The notes under the pieces: model-generated | What the model saw: only the letters and a program-made list of their open reading frames with translations | What the model was told of the DNA's origin: nothing | Database searches by the model: none | In this document: positions 17,144 through 25,250 of the stretch, piece after piece | Numbering within the stretch: position 1 is the stretch's first letter | How the letters are laid out: every line of letters begins with the position of its first letter | Made by a program: the position numbers and the translations under genes | Source: Streptomyces griseus | GTDB taxonomy: Bacteria > Actinomycetota > Actinomycetes > Streptomycetales > Streptomycetaceae | Direction: 5' to 3' | DNA length: 64,000 nt | Assembly: GCF_001715295.1 (NCBI RefSeq) | Contig: NZ_MDKB01000002.1 | Coordinates: 2,006,313 to 2,070,312, forward strand

Positions 17144-17980
17144 ATGTACGCACCGACGCCCGATGACTGGCACGAGACCAACCGCGCCCGCTGGGACGAG
17201 CGCGTGGCCATCCACGCGGCCGGCGACTACTACGACCTGGACGCCTTCCGTGCCGGCAAGGACTCCCTGCGCGACTTCGAGCTCGCGGAGGTCGGTGAGG
17301 TGACCGGCCGGACCCTGCTGCACCTGCAGTGTCATATCGGGCTCGACACCCTCTCGTGGGCCCGCCGCGGGGCCGCGCACGTCGTCGGCCTCGACTTCTC
17401 CGAGCCCGCCGTCGAGACGGCGCGGGGACTGGCCGGTGCCCTCGGCCTGCGGCCGGAGCGGGCGGCCTTCGTGACCGCCGACGTGTACGACGCGGTCGAG
17501 GCCGTGCCGGACTCCGCGTACGACATCGTCTACACCGGGATCGGCGCGCTGAACTGGCTTCCGGACGTGCGGCGTTGGGCGGAGATCGCCGCGTCGCTGG
17601 TCGCGCCCGGCGGTTTCCTCTACCTCGCGGAGTGCCATCCGCTGGGCGAATGCCTGGACGACGCGACCGGCTCGACGGTCACGTACGACTACTTCAGCCG
17701 TGACCCCTGGGTGGACGAGACGCCGGGTACGTACGCGGACCGCGACGCGGTGACCGTCCACAACCGCAGTGTCGAATGGCAGCATCCGGTCGGTGAGGTG
17801 GTCTCCGCGCTGGCGGCGGCGGGTCTGCGGATCGACTTCCTGCACGAACACGACGTCACGCTCTACGGCCGTTACGGGGCCCTGGAGCGGCACGCGGACG
17901 GCTACTACCGCTTCCCGGCCGGCCGGCCGCGCATTCCGATGATGTACTCGATCAAGGCTTCACGGCCCACCGGCGGCTGA
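17144..17980 (+). CDS. Class I SAM-dependent methyltransferase
   Basis: The 278-residue protein has a Rossmann methyltransferase core. Motif I appears as LLHLQCHIGLDTLSWARRGA, motif II as VVGLDFSEPAV, and a post-I acidic segment as VTADVYDAV. Motif IV lies around YDIVYTGIGALNWLPD. The C-terminal part (YYRFPAGRPRIPMMYSIKA) is typical of Streptomyces small-molecule methyltransferases of unknown substrate. There is no cluster around it to suggest a pathway. It converges with the SGNH hydrolase gene across a shared hairpin terminator. Confidence 0.88.
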   Translation: MYAPTPDDWHETNRARWDERVAIHAAGDYYDLDAFRAGKDSLRDFELAEVGEVTGRTLLHLQCHIGLDTLSWARRGAAHVVGLDFSEPAVETARGLAGALGLRPERAAFVTADVYDAVEAVPDSAYDIVYTGIGALNWLPDVRRWAEIAASLVAPGGFLYLAECHPLGECLDDATGSTVTYDYFSRDPWVDETPGTYADRDAVTVHNRSVEWQHPVGEVVSALAAAGLRIDFLHEHDVTLYGRYGALERHADGYYRFPAGRPRIPMMYSIKASRPTGG

Positions 17981-18079
17981 CCGGACCAGGCCTGCAGAAC
18001 ACCGGCTGACATGGCCCGGATCGCCTTTCGGCACCGCACGATCAGAGCCGTACGACCCGGCGCGCGAGCCCGGATCGCA

Positions 18080-18106
18080 CGGTCCGGCTCCCGTGGAGCC
18101 GGACCG
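18080..18106. terminator. Bidirectional terminator hairpin
   Basis: A perfect 12-bp inverted repeat with a 3-nt loop (arms 18080-18091 and 18095-18106) lies between the convergent methyltransferase (ends 17980) and SGNH hydrolase (ends 18141) genes. Confidence 0.75.
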
Positions 18107-18140
18107 CGTGAGCAGGACCGCGAGAGCCGGAGCAGGCGCG

Positions 18141-18935
18141 TCAGGCCGCGGAACGGAACGCCGGCAGGTATCCGTTCGACTGCCCGATCGCCTTGGGGTG
18201 GTACGAGTTGGTGACCGGAATCGTCACGCTGTGGATCCAGGCGTCTCCCGAGCAGAGCTCGTGCCCGGTGAACTCGTCCACCACGCTGGAGAAGGCGAAC
18301 CCGTGGTCGGCCGCCCGCTTGGCGAGCACCTCGTTCAGCACGCCGGATGCGTTGTTGATCGCGCCGCGCTCGTTCTCCGTGAGGCCGGCGATGCAGCTGC
18401 CGGAGAGCTGGTAGAAGCGGGGGTACCCCAGCACCACCACCCGGGCCTGCGGGGAGCGCGCGTGGATGCTGTTGTAGAGCGAGTCGAGGTTGCCCGGCAG
18501 CGTGTTCCGGATCTGCGAGATCGCTGTGTCGACGCGGCTGACGCAGGTGGCCTCGCTCTGCAGCACGCAGGTCTGCATCACGTCCGCGAAGCCGACGTCG
18601 TTGCCTCCCGCCGTGACGCTGACGAGGGTCGTCGACGAGCTCAGCGCGCCCAGCTGGCCGCCGGCCACACCGGCCGTCGTCGCACCCGAGCAGGCGACGA
18701 AGGCGAACGAGGACGGCGAGTTCGCCGCCGCCCAGAGGTACGGGTACGCGTTGGTGCTGCGTTTGCAGTCGCCGCTCTCGGACGTGTAGCTGCCGGCGCC
18801 GACACCGGACGAGTAGGAGTCGCCGAGAGCGACGTAGTTGCCGCCCGCTGCGGAGGCGGGCTGCGCGAGGCCGAGTACGGCCGCGGCGCCGATCGCGAGG
18901 GTGGAGAGGGAGGCCCAGAAGGAACGTACTGACAT
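18141..18935 (-). CDS. Secreted SGNH/GDSL-type lipase/esterase
   Basis: The 264-residue protein has a Sec signal peptide (MSVRSFWASLSTLAIGAAAV, cleavage after ASA near residue 29). Block I is ALGDSYSSGVGAG with the nucleophile Ser. The oxyanion Gly is in block II, block III is TAGGNDVGF with Asn, and block V is NSYHPKAIGQ with His. Six cysteines match the three disulphides of the Streptomyces extracellular GDSL lipase type (e.g. the S. coelicolor and S. rimosus enzymes). The ATG is preceded by GAAGGG. The role is extracellular ester or phospholipid hydrolysis. Confidence 0.95.
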   Translation of the reverse strand: MSVRSFWASLSTLAIGAAAVLGLAQPASAAGGNYVALGDSYSSGVGAGSYTSESGDCKRSTNAYPYLWAAANSPSSFAFVACSGATTAGVAGGQLGALSSSTTLVSVTAGGNDVGFADVMQTCVLQSEATCVSRVDTAISQIRNTLPGNLDSLYNSIHARSPQARVVVLGYPRFYQLSGSCIAGLTENERGAINNASGVLNEVLAKRAADHGFAFSSVVDEFTGHELCSGDAWIHSVTIPVTNSYHPKAIGQSNGYLPAFRSAA

Positions 18936-19280
18936 GGCTGTCAGCCCTTCGAAGTGTGGGGGACGGGGCAGGAGTTCGTGGGGCGAGCACGTTTGTAGCA
19001 GCTCGCGGTACCCGTCGGTAATAGCCCCGGAGGAAGTCGTCTGATATGCCCGAATGACCGTTCGGGCATGACAGCTCCGCGCGTAGATAAACCTCTGACA
19101 AGGCCTCGGACAGGCGAACGTGCGGGACGAGCACGGCCTCGGGATTTCCTGAGTGCCCGTCGGGCGACCGTTCCGGAACCCGACCCGAAGGTCTCACCGT
19201 GCGCGAAGCGCGGCCGCGCTCCTCCCTCGTGTGCGCCCCGGCGTTTCGTGTCGTCGTCCTGTACGCCTCCGGACACACGA
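18936..19280. other. Intergenic region upstream of the SGNH lipase
   Basis: This holds the lipase promoter region. No gene is convincing. The notable element is a perfect 9-bp inverted repeat at 19046-19069, listed separately. Confidence 0.5.
19046..19069. promoter_or_regulatory. Inverted repeat ATGCCCGAA-n6-TTCGGGCAT, candidate operator
   Basis: The 9-bp perfect arms (19046-19054, 19061-19069) lie about 110 bp upstream of the SGNH lipase start. This could be a repressor site; no T tract follows, so a terminator is less likely. Confidence 0.35.
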
Positions 19281-19311
19281 CCGCGGCCGCCAGGACTCCT
19301 GGCGGCCGCGG
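19281..19311 (-). terminator. htpG terminator, perfect 31-nt palindrome
   Basis: Fifteen base pairs around a single central base form a perfect GC-rich stem starting 19 nt after the htpG stop codon. This is a very strong hairpin and probably terminates htpG transcription. Confidence 0.85.
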
Positions 19312-19329
19312 TTCCGGGTGGGGTCCGGC

Positions 19330-21246
19330 CTACAGCGTGCGCTCCAGCCGGTCCGCCATCAGCCTGCTGAACCGGGACGGATCACTCAGCTCGCCGCCGT
19401 CCGACAGAAGGGCGAGCCCGTGCACCAGTTCGGCGGTCTCGGCGAGTTCGCCGGCGGCATCCTGGTCCCCGCCACGCTCGGCATGAGCCCTGCGCAGTCC
19501 GCTGATCAGTGCGTGGGACGGGTTGAGTTCCAGGATGCGCTTGATCTGCGGCACCTCCTGGCCCATGGCGCGGTACATGTTCTCCAGGGCGGGAGTGACG
19601 TCGTGGGTGTCCGAGACGATGCAGGCCGGGGAGACGGTGAGCCGTGAGGAGAGGCGCACCTCCTTCACGTGCTCGCCCAGCTGCTCGCCCATCCAGGTCA
19701 GCAGCCCGGCGTACTCCTGCTGCTGCTTCTCGCGCTCGGCCTCGACCTCCTTCTTCTCCTCGTCGGTGTCCAGGTCGACCTCGCCCTTGGCGATCGACTG
19801 CAACTGCTTGCCGTCGAACTCCGGCACCGACTGGACCCACACCTCGTCGACCGGGTCGGTGAGCAGGAGGACCTCGAAGCCCTTGGCGCGGAAGGCCTCC
19901 ATGTGCGGCGAGCTCTCCATGGCGGCGCGGGACTCGCCGGTCATGTAGTAGATCTGGTCCTGACCCTCCTTCATGCGCTCCACGTACGAGCGCAGGGTGG
20001 TGAGCCCTTCCTCGTCCTGCGTCGAGGCGAACGAGGAGACGTCGAGGATCGCGTCACGGTTCTCGAAGTCCTGCAGGAGCCCTTCCTTGAGGACCCGGCC
20101 GAATTCCTTCCAGAAGGTCCGGTAGTCGTCCGGCGACGCGGACATCATCTCCTTGACCGTCGACAGCACCTTCTTGACCAGCCGCCGCCGCATGAGTTCG
20201 ATCTGACGGTCCTGCTGGAGGATCTCGCGGGACACGTTGAGCGAAAGGTCCTGCGCGTCCACGACACCCTTCACGAAGCGCAGGTACGTCGGCATGAGCG
20301 CTTCGCAGTCGTCCATGATGAAGACGCGCTTCACATAGAGCTGGACCCCCCGCTTGTGCCCCTGCATGAACAGGTCCTGCGGTGCGTGCGACGGGAGGAA
20401 GAGCAGCGCCTGGTATTCGAAGGTGCCTTCCGCCTGCATGCGGATGGTCTCGAGCGGGTCGGTCCAGTCATGACTGATGTGCTTGTACAGCTCGCTGTAC
20501 TCCTCATCGGTCACGGAGTCCTTCGACCGCGCCCACAGCGCCTTCATCGAGTTGACCGTCTCGGTCCCGGGCTCGGCCCCTTCGTCGCCCGTGGCCGGGG
20601 CCTCCATGCGGATGGGCCAGGTGATGAAGTCGGAGTACCGCTTGACGATCTCCCTGATCTTCCACGGGGAGGTGTAGTCGAAGAGCTGGTCCTCGGTGTC
20701 CTCCGGCTTCAGCCGCAGCGTGACCGAGGTGCCCTGCGGGGCGTCGTCGACGGATTCGACGGTGTACGTCCCCTCGCCGCTGGACTGCCAGCGCGTGCCG
20801 GTGGCCTCACCCGCGCGGCGGGTGAGCAGTGTGACCTCGTCGGCCACCATGAAGCTCGAATAGAAACCCACACCGAACTGTCCGATGAGTTCCTCGGAGG
20901 CCGCCGAGTCCTTGGCCTCCTTCAATTCCTGCAGGAACTTCGCCGTACCGGAATTCGCGATCGTTCCGATCAGCTGGACGACCTCGTCGTGCGACATTCC
21001 GATACCGTTGTCGCGTACGGTCAGCGTCCGCTTCTCCTTGTCCACGTCGAGGGCGATGTGGAGGTCGGAGGTATCGGCCTGGAGAGTTTCGTCGCGGAGA
21101 GCTTCCAGTCGCAGCTTGTCCAGCGCATCCGAAGAATTGGAGATGAGCTCGCGCAGAAAGACGTCCTTGTTCGAGTAGATCGAGTGGATCATCATCTGCA
21201 GGAGCTGGCGCGCTTCTACCTGGAACTCGAATGTCTCGGCCGGCAT
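19330..21246 (-). CDS. htpG: Molecular chaperone HtpG (Hsp90)
   Basis: The 638-residue protein has a GHKL ATPase domain (LRELISNSSDALDKLR; DNGIGMSHDEVVQLIGTIANSG; IGQFGVGFYSSFMVAD), a middle domain (ALLFLPSHAPQD; LYVKRVFIMDDCEALMPTYL) and a C-terminal dimerisation domain ending LMADRLERTL. It is slightly longer than the Escherichia coli protein. ATG 21246 (MPAETFEFQ) is chosen because GAAAGGGA lies upstream; the longer frame covers promoter. The gene is monocistronic, with its own terminator. No HspR/HAIR-type repeat was recognised upstream. Confidence 0.97.
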   Translation of the reverse strand: MPAETFEFQVEARQLLQMMIHSIYSNKDVFLRELISNSSDALDKLRLEALRDETLQADTSDLHIALDVDKEKRTLTVRDNGIGMSHDEVVQLIGTIANSGTAKFLQELKEAKDSAASEELIGQFGVGFYSSFMVADEVTLLTRRAGEATGTRWQSSGEGTYTVESVDDAPQGTSVTLRLKPEDTEDQLFDYTSPWKIREIVKRYSDFITWPIRMEAPATGDEGAEPGTETVNSMKALWARSKDSVTDEEYSELYKHISHDWTDPLETIRMQAEGTFEYQALLFLPSHAPQDLFMQGHKRGVQLYVKRVFIMDDCEALMPTYLRFVKGVVDAQDLSLNVSREILQQDRQIELMRRRLVKKVLSTVKEMMSASPDDYRTFWKEFGRVLKEGLLQDFENRDAILDVSSFASTQDEEGLTTLRSYVERMKEGQDQIYYMTGESRAAMESSPHMEAFRAKGFEVLLLTDPVDEVWVQSVPEFDGKQLQSIAKGEVDLDTDEEKKEVEAEREKQQQEYAGLLTWMGEQLGEHVKEVRLSSRLTVSPACIVSDTHDVTPALENMYRAMGQEVPQIKRILELNPSHALISGLRRAHAERGGDQDAAGELAETAELVHGLALLSDGGELSDPSRFSRLMADRLERTL

Positions 21247-21640
21247 GGGTGCGGGTTCCCTTTCTGGGGTTAAGTCATCAGAGCCGAGACATATCGTAAC
21301 CAGGCTCCGCAGCCCCATGTGCCCGGTTCTGCAGCGCAGTCGGGCCTCGACCTTCCGGATCCTGTGAGGCCGGGAAGGGTGAGGGCCCGGGGCCGGTCCC
21401 GGGCTGCCGGAGGTGATGGTGCGGAGGTCGACGAGGCGGAAGGCTCCTGTCCCCAGGTGTCCGCAGGCCGTGCCGTCATCACCCAGGTGCGGTCCCGGTC
21501 CGTGACTGGGAGGCGTCCCCGGTGAAGAGGGCGTCTCCGACGTCGTGCAGGCCCTCGACCGTCCCTCGCCCCCCGGACCAGCTGGGACGGTCGGCCAGAT
21601 GGCGTCCGTTGGGGGGCAAGGTCGCCGCCCAGGTCGAAGC
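21247..21640. other. Intergenic/degenerate region
   Basis: This covers the htpG promoter side and about 300 bp of GC-rich sequence in which I see no intact gene. Part of it may be unrecognisable remains of the carboxylesterase pseudogene that follows. Confidence 0.4.
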
Positions 21641-22126
21641 CCAGCCCAGTACCCACTGTCCGCCTATCGCCATCCGTAGACGCTCCGGGCGCTGGGCGCC
21701 GCCCTGACGGACGCCGCATTCGCCTGCCAGGCATACGAGGCGAACGAGGCACTCGCCCAGCGGACGCCACCGCATGCCTACGAGTTCAACGATCCCCACC
21801 CCGTCGCCTACGACCTCTACGCCGGGCCCGGCGCCGGGCACACCGCGGAGATTCCCTATGTGTTCCAGGAGCCCGCGTCGGCGTGGAAACGGGCTTCCAC
21901 GGCTCAGCGGGCGCTGTCGGACACGATGCTCTCCTACTGGACCCGGTTCGCCGCCACAGGCGATCCCAACACACCGGGCACGCCGCCGTGGCCCAGGTAC
22001 GACCTCGTACAGGAACTCATGCCCGGGGACACCGCGCCCAACTCGGCCTCCGCCTTCGCCCGCGACCACCAGTGCCGCTTCTGGCTGCCCTTGCGCCACT
22101 CCGGTCAGGTGAAGCTCTACTTCTAG
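21641..22126 (+). pseudogene. Type-B carboxylesterase, 5'-truncated remnant
   Basis: One frame reads PAQYPLSAYRHP, then a TAG at 21677-21679, then continues TLRALGAALTDAAFACQAYE and on to WPRYDLVQELMPG and the natural-looking end SGQVKLYF at 22126. This is the C-terminal third of a type-B carboxylesterase (including HAYEFND and the AEIPYVFQ region after the catalytic His). There is no N-terminal part with the GxSxG nucleophile. The in-frame stop and missing 5' two thirds mark it as a decayed copy. Confidence 0.75.
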
Positions 22127-22263
22127 CGCTCGCGCAGCGGTCGGCCAGAAACGGAGCCCCGCCGTCGTCACGCACCGCGCGACGCCCGGCCGGGGCTCCA
22201 ACTGGCTTGTTCAGAGCGGCATTCGGGCTTGTCCGTTCGGGGTCGGCCGGGGGCACGCCGTGG

Positions 22264-22269
22264 CTATAG
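22264..22269 (+). promoter_or_regulatory. -10-like TATAGT before the Pycsar-effector-like gene
   Basis: TATAGT stands 34 bp upstream of the GTG at 22303, leaving a short leader with GGGGGA as Shine-Dalgarno. No clear -35 is seen at 17-18 bp. Confidence 0.45.
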
Positions 22270-22302
22270 TGGCGGAGGTACAGAGAATCGGGGGATGCTC
22301 CA

Positions 22303-22812
22303 GTGTCGCAGGACGAGTCCCGTGCCGAGGCCGTGAAGGTCGCCTGGCAGATTCATGCCTCACTCCACGAATCGACCCGCACGGTGGACGCCAAGGCGTC
22401 CTTCGCCCTCGCGATGGAGTCCGCCGCCCTTGCCGGGATCGCCGCCCTGTCCGGCGGCGGCCGGGCCCTCGACCGTGTGACCGGGTTCTCCGAGTTCGTC
22501 CTCTGGTTGGGCGTGGCCCTCCTCGGGCTCTCCGCCATCCTCGCCGTTCTCGTCGTCGTCCCCCGCCACAACGGGCAGGGCCGCTCGCCCAGCCCGGGCG
22601 AGGACGAGTTCCTCTTCTACGGCCACCTGCGCCACTGGTCCCCTGACGACCTCGCTCAGCGGCTCGTCCGCGCCGAGGTGCTGCCGTCCCTCAGCCGCCA
22701 GCTCGTGATCATGAGCGGCATCGCGTGGACGAAGCACCGGCGCGTCCAGCAGTCCCTGGTGCTGGCCGTCGTCGGTAGCCTGCTGGTCGCCGTCGTCGTC
22801 GCCCTCGCCTGA
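22303..22812 (+). CDS. Pycsar-effector-like transmembrane protein (PycTM/DUF5706 type)
   Basis: The 169-residue protein has an N-terminal helix AWQIHASLHESTRTVDAKAS leading into the hydrophobic FALAMESAALAGIAALSGG. A second transmembrane helix follows (LWLGVALLGLSAILAVLVVV), then a cytosolic loop with DEFLFYGHLRHWSPDD and a last helix (SLVLAVVGSLLVAVVVALA). The DAK(A/S)-F pattern before the first helix and the F-Y-G-H segment are typical of the DUF5706 membrane effector used in pyrimidine-cyclase (Pycsar) anti-phage systems, where cCMP/cUMP triggers membrane damage. No PycC cyclase is adjacent; instead a CRP/FNR gene follows after 11 bp. Confidence 0.75.
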   Translation: MSQDESRAEAVKVAWQIHASLHESTRTVDAKASFALAMESAALAGIAALSGGGRALDRVTGFSEFVLWLGVALLGLSAILAVLVVVPRHNGQGRSPSPGEDEFLFYGHLRHWSPDDLAQRLVRAEVLPSLSRQLVIMSGIAWTKHRRVQQSLVLAVVGSLLVAVVVALA

Positions 22813-22823
22813 GTCGCCTCCCC

Positions 22824-23519
22824 ATGGACAGCGCAGCGCACCGCCGAACGCGCCGTACGCCCTTCTGGTCACTGCTCGACGAGGAGGCGAAGGAGCGTCT
22901 GCGGGCCGCGGGCACCCTGACGGCGTTCGCGCCCCGGCAGACGATGCTGCGGCAGTACGACCTGACCGACCACGTGCTCGTCATACGGCGCGGCTGCGCC
23001 AAGGTCGCCGTGAACTCCGCGGCCGGCTACGAGGCCGTACTCGCCATCCGGAACGCCGGGGACCTGCTGGGTGAGCAGGCGGCCCTGGACGGCGGCCCGC
23101 GCTCCGCCACGCTCACCTCGCTGACCCGGGTCGAGGCCCTGGTGATCCCGTCGCCCGTGTTCCGGTCCGCCGCCCGGTCCGTGCCCGCCATCGGCCTCGC
23201 ACTCCAGATGGTGCTCTCCGAACGGCTGCGTGAGGCGGACAGTCACCGGGCCGCCGTGGGCTCGCACGCCGTCCAGGCCAGGCTCGCGGCACTGCTGCTC
23301 GAACTCGGCGCGGCGTACGGGCGTCCCGTCGGCAACGGATCGGTCCTCATCGCGCTGCCTCTGTCGCAGGACGACTTCGCCGGGCTCGTCCTCAGCTCGC
23401 GGAGGACGGTCAGCAGGGTCTTCGAGCAGTGGCGCGGCCGTGGCTGGGTGACGACCGGGCGGAACAAGCTGACCATCGACAGGCCGGACGAGCTGAAGCG
23501 GATCGGCGAGGGGCACTGA
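22824..23519 (+). CDS. CRP/FNR-family regulator with intact cyclic-nucleotide cassette
   Basis: The 231-residue protein has an N-terminal cNMP-binding beta-roll with the phosphate-binding cassette LLGEQAALDGGPRSATLTSL (Glu, Ala and the Arg-Ser pair present). A dimerisation helix follows (RSVPAIGLALQMVLSERLRE), then a C-terminal winged HTH (LPLSQDDFAGLVLSSRRTVS and VFEQWRGRGWV). The cassette suggests real cyclic-nucleotide binding. It starts 11 nt after the membrane-effector stop with no clear Shine-Dalgarno, implying coupled translation. It is a distant paralogue of the housekeeping Crp at 43973-44647. The pair looks like a sensor plus membrane effector. Confidence 0.85.
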   Translation: MDSAAHRRTRRTPFWSLLDEEAKERLRAAGTLTAFAPRQTMLRQYDLTDHVLVIRRGCAKVAVNSAAGYEAVLAIRNAGDLLGEQAALDGGPRSATLTSLTRVEALVIPSPVFRSAARSVPAIGLALQMVLSERLREADSHRAAVGSHAVQARLAALLLELGAAYGRPVGNGSVLIALPLSQDDFAGLVLSSRRTVSRVFEQWRGRGWVTTGRNKLTIDRPDELKRIGEGH

Positions 23520-23603
23520 CCGGCGAGGGCACAGGGCCGCCCGGAGCCGTCGACGGTGCCCCCGATCCCCTCGCGTCACCGGGACACCCGCCCGGTGCGG
23601 CCC

Positions 23604-25250
23604 TCACACCTCGTCCCAGGCCATGGCAGAGAGCCCGTACCCCTCGGCCACCGGGTTCCAGGCACCCACGAAATCCTGCTTCGCGCGGGTCGCCCGCGTG
23701 TTGGCGCGGGACGCGTCCCGCCAGTGGACGGAGGCCTGCACGGCCTCGGGCGTACAGCCGCTCATCACCTCACCGGCGAGCCGTGCGTACGCGCGGTCGG
23801 CTTCCGCCGACGCCCGCCAGCCGGACCGGAGGCTGCCCGTCAGGGAGTCGGGCAGCAGATCCGCGTCCAGGGCCTCCAGATCCCGTACGAGCTCCTCCCG
23901 CTCGGTTGCCGCGTCCTGGAAGACCCCCTCGGCTTCGCGCAGCCCCGAGCGGCCGGGGCACGTGGTCAGCCGGCGCACCGCCGCTCCCACGTCGCTGCGG
24001 TTGCCCTCGTTCCGCTCCAGCAGGCCGCCCAGGGCCCGCACCTGGGCCTCCTCGGTGCGCGGTGCGGAGGAGGCGGAGCCGTCCGGACCCACGTCCTGGC
24101 CGTAACTGCCCGTGCCCGTGGAACCGGAGCCCTCCCCGAACTCTCGTAGGAGGTCCGGGCCGTAGACGAGGGCCAGGACGACCAGGCCGACTGCGACCAG
24201 CCGCCGGCCGGCCCTGGACCTGGGGGGCCGGGCCGGTACCGGCCGCGGCGCGTGGGGGAGGCGGGGTGCCACCGGCGGGGTGTTGGCCACGGTCAGCGGC
24301 GGCCCCTGCGGCGCGGCTGCTCCGCCCTGCGGGGCGGACGGAGTGGTCGGCTGCTGCCCGGAGCGCGGTGGGGTGGGAAGCACCGCGGGGGCCGCGGTCA
24401 CCGCGGCGGCCAGCGCTTGCAGCCACTGTTCCAGGCAAGGCCGCCGGAACGGATCGGAATGGAGGCTGCGCTCGGCAAGCAGTGCCACGGCGGGGTCGGT
24501 GGCACGCAGGACCGCCAGGTCCTGGCCGTCCTGCGATCCCGCGAAGAGCCGTGCGGCGAGCAGCCCGAACTTGTAGGCGTCACCCGTCCATCGGCCCATC
24601 CGCTCACCCGGAGGCAGGTCCCAGCCGGGTGTGTCCACCGGGGGGAGTGCCCAGGTGCCGCGCAGTGCCATCGCGTCGCAGTCGATCAGGAAGCAACGGG
24701 GCGCCCCTTCCAGCGAGAAGAGGACGTTGTTGGGCGACACGTCGCCGACGACCACGCCGAGGGAGTGCAGCCGCCCCAGGGTGCGGGCGAAGTCCAGGAG
24801 CAGTTCGAAGCGCTGGCGGGGAGTGATGGTGAACCCTGCGACCGCGAAGTAGGACGCAGGGTTGAGCAGGTACTGAAAGCCGGCGGGCCTGGACTCCTCC
24901 GGCGCGAAGGCGAGCCGCACGAAGAACCGCTCGGGGATCTGGCGCATCAGGAAACCGCTCACGCCCTGGGAGTCGGTCACCAGCACGGCCGGCCAGGCAG
25001 CGCAGTCGGCGAGCCACCGGCCGGTTCCCGGGGGCAGGGAGGGAATGAAGTCCACCATGGCGGCGAGGACGCCGGGATCCAGGCCCGCCCGGATCCTGGA
25101 GTGGTACTCCTTGTACGCGACCGGCCAGGACCCGTTGAGGGTGCGGTCCCTGACCGCCCACACCGTTCCCTGCCCACCGGAGTTGAACCTCTGCCCCCTC
25201 ACCACCGTATCGGTGGTCATGGCCCCGGGGTAGGGCCCGGGCCCGGTCAC
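23604..25250 (-). CDS. Transmembrane Ser/Thr protein kinase-like protein (TerY-P-type kinase)
   Basis: The 548-residue protein starts with a kinase fold: glycine loop FNSGGQGTVW, lysine in PVAYKEYH (K47), catalytic loop GVVVGDVSPNNVLF (D170, N175) and metal-binding DCD (D190) in place of DFG. The HRD motif is VGD, so the Arg is missing. A Pro/Ala-rich linker leads to one transmembrane helix (AVGLVVLALVYGPDLL, about residue 355) and an extracytoplasmic helical domain of about 170 residues. GTG 25250 overlaps the PP2C stop (GTGA). ATG 25220 (MTTDTVV) is an alternative. It is the last gene of the six-gene operon, and PP2C plus vWA upstream form the phospho-signalling triad. Confidence 0.82.
   Translation of the reverse strand: MTGPGPYPGAMTTDTVVRGQRFNSGGQGTVWAVRDRTLNGSWPVAYKEYHSRIRAGLDPGVLAAMVDFIPSLPPGTGRWLADCAAWPAVLVTDSQGVSGFLMRQIPERFFVRLAFAPEESRPAGFQYLLNPASYFAVAGFTITPRQRFELLLDFARTLGRLHSLGVVVGDVSPNNVLFSLEGAPRCFLIDCDAMALRGTWALPPVDTPGWDLPPGERMGRWTGDAYKFGLLAARLFAGSQDGQDLAVLRATDPAVALLAERSLHSDPFRRPCLEQWLQALAAAVTAAPAVLPTPPRSGQQPTTPSAPQGGAAAPQGPPLTVANTPPVAPRLPHAPRPVPARPPRSRAGRRLVAVGLVVLALVYGPDLLREFGEGSGSTGTGSYGQDVGPDGSASSAPRTEEAQVRALGGLLERNEGNRSDVGAAVRRLTTCPGRSGLREAEGVFQDAATEREELVRDLEALDADLLPDSLTGSLRSGWRASAEADRAYARLAGEVMSGCTPEAVQASVHWRDASRANTRATRAKQDFVGAWNPVAEGYGLSAMAWDEV

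Noticed and set aside
15522..17303. 593-residue open frame opposite the S9 peptidase
   Set aside because: It is a shadow of the peptidase on the other strand, with His/Arg/Gly-rich random composition and no ribosome binding site.
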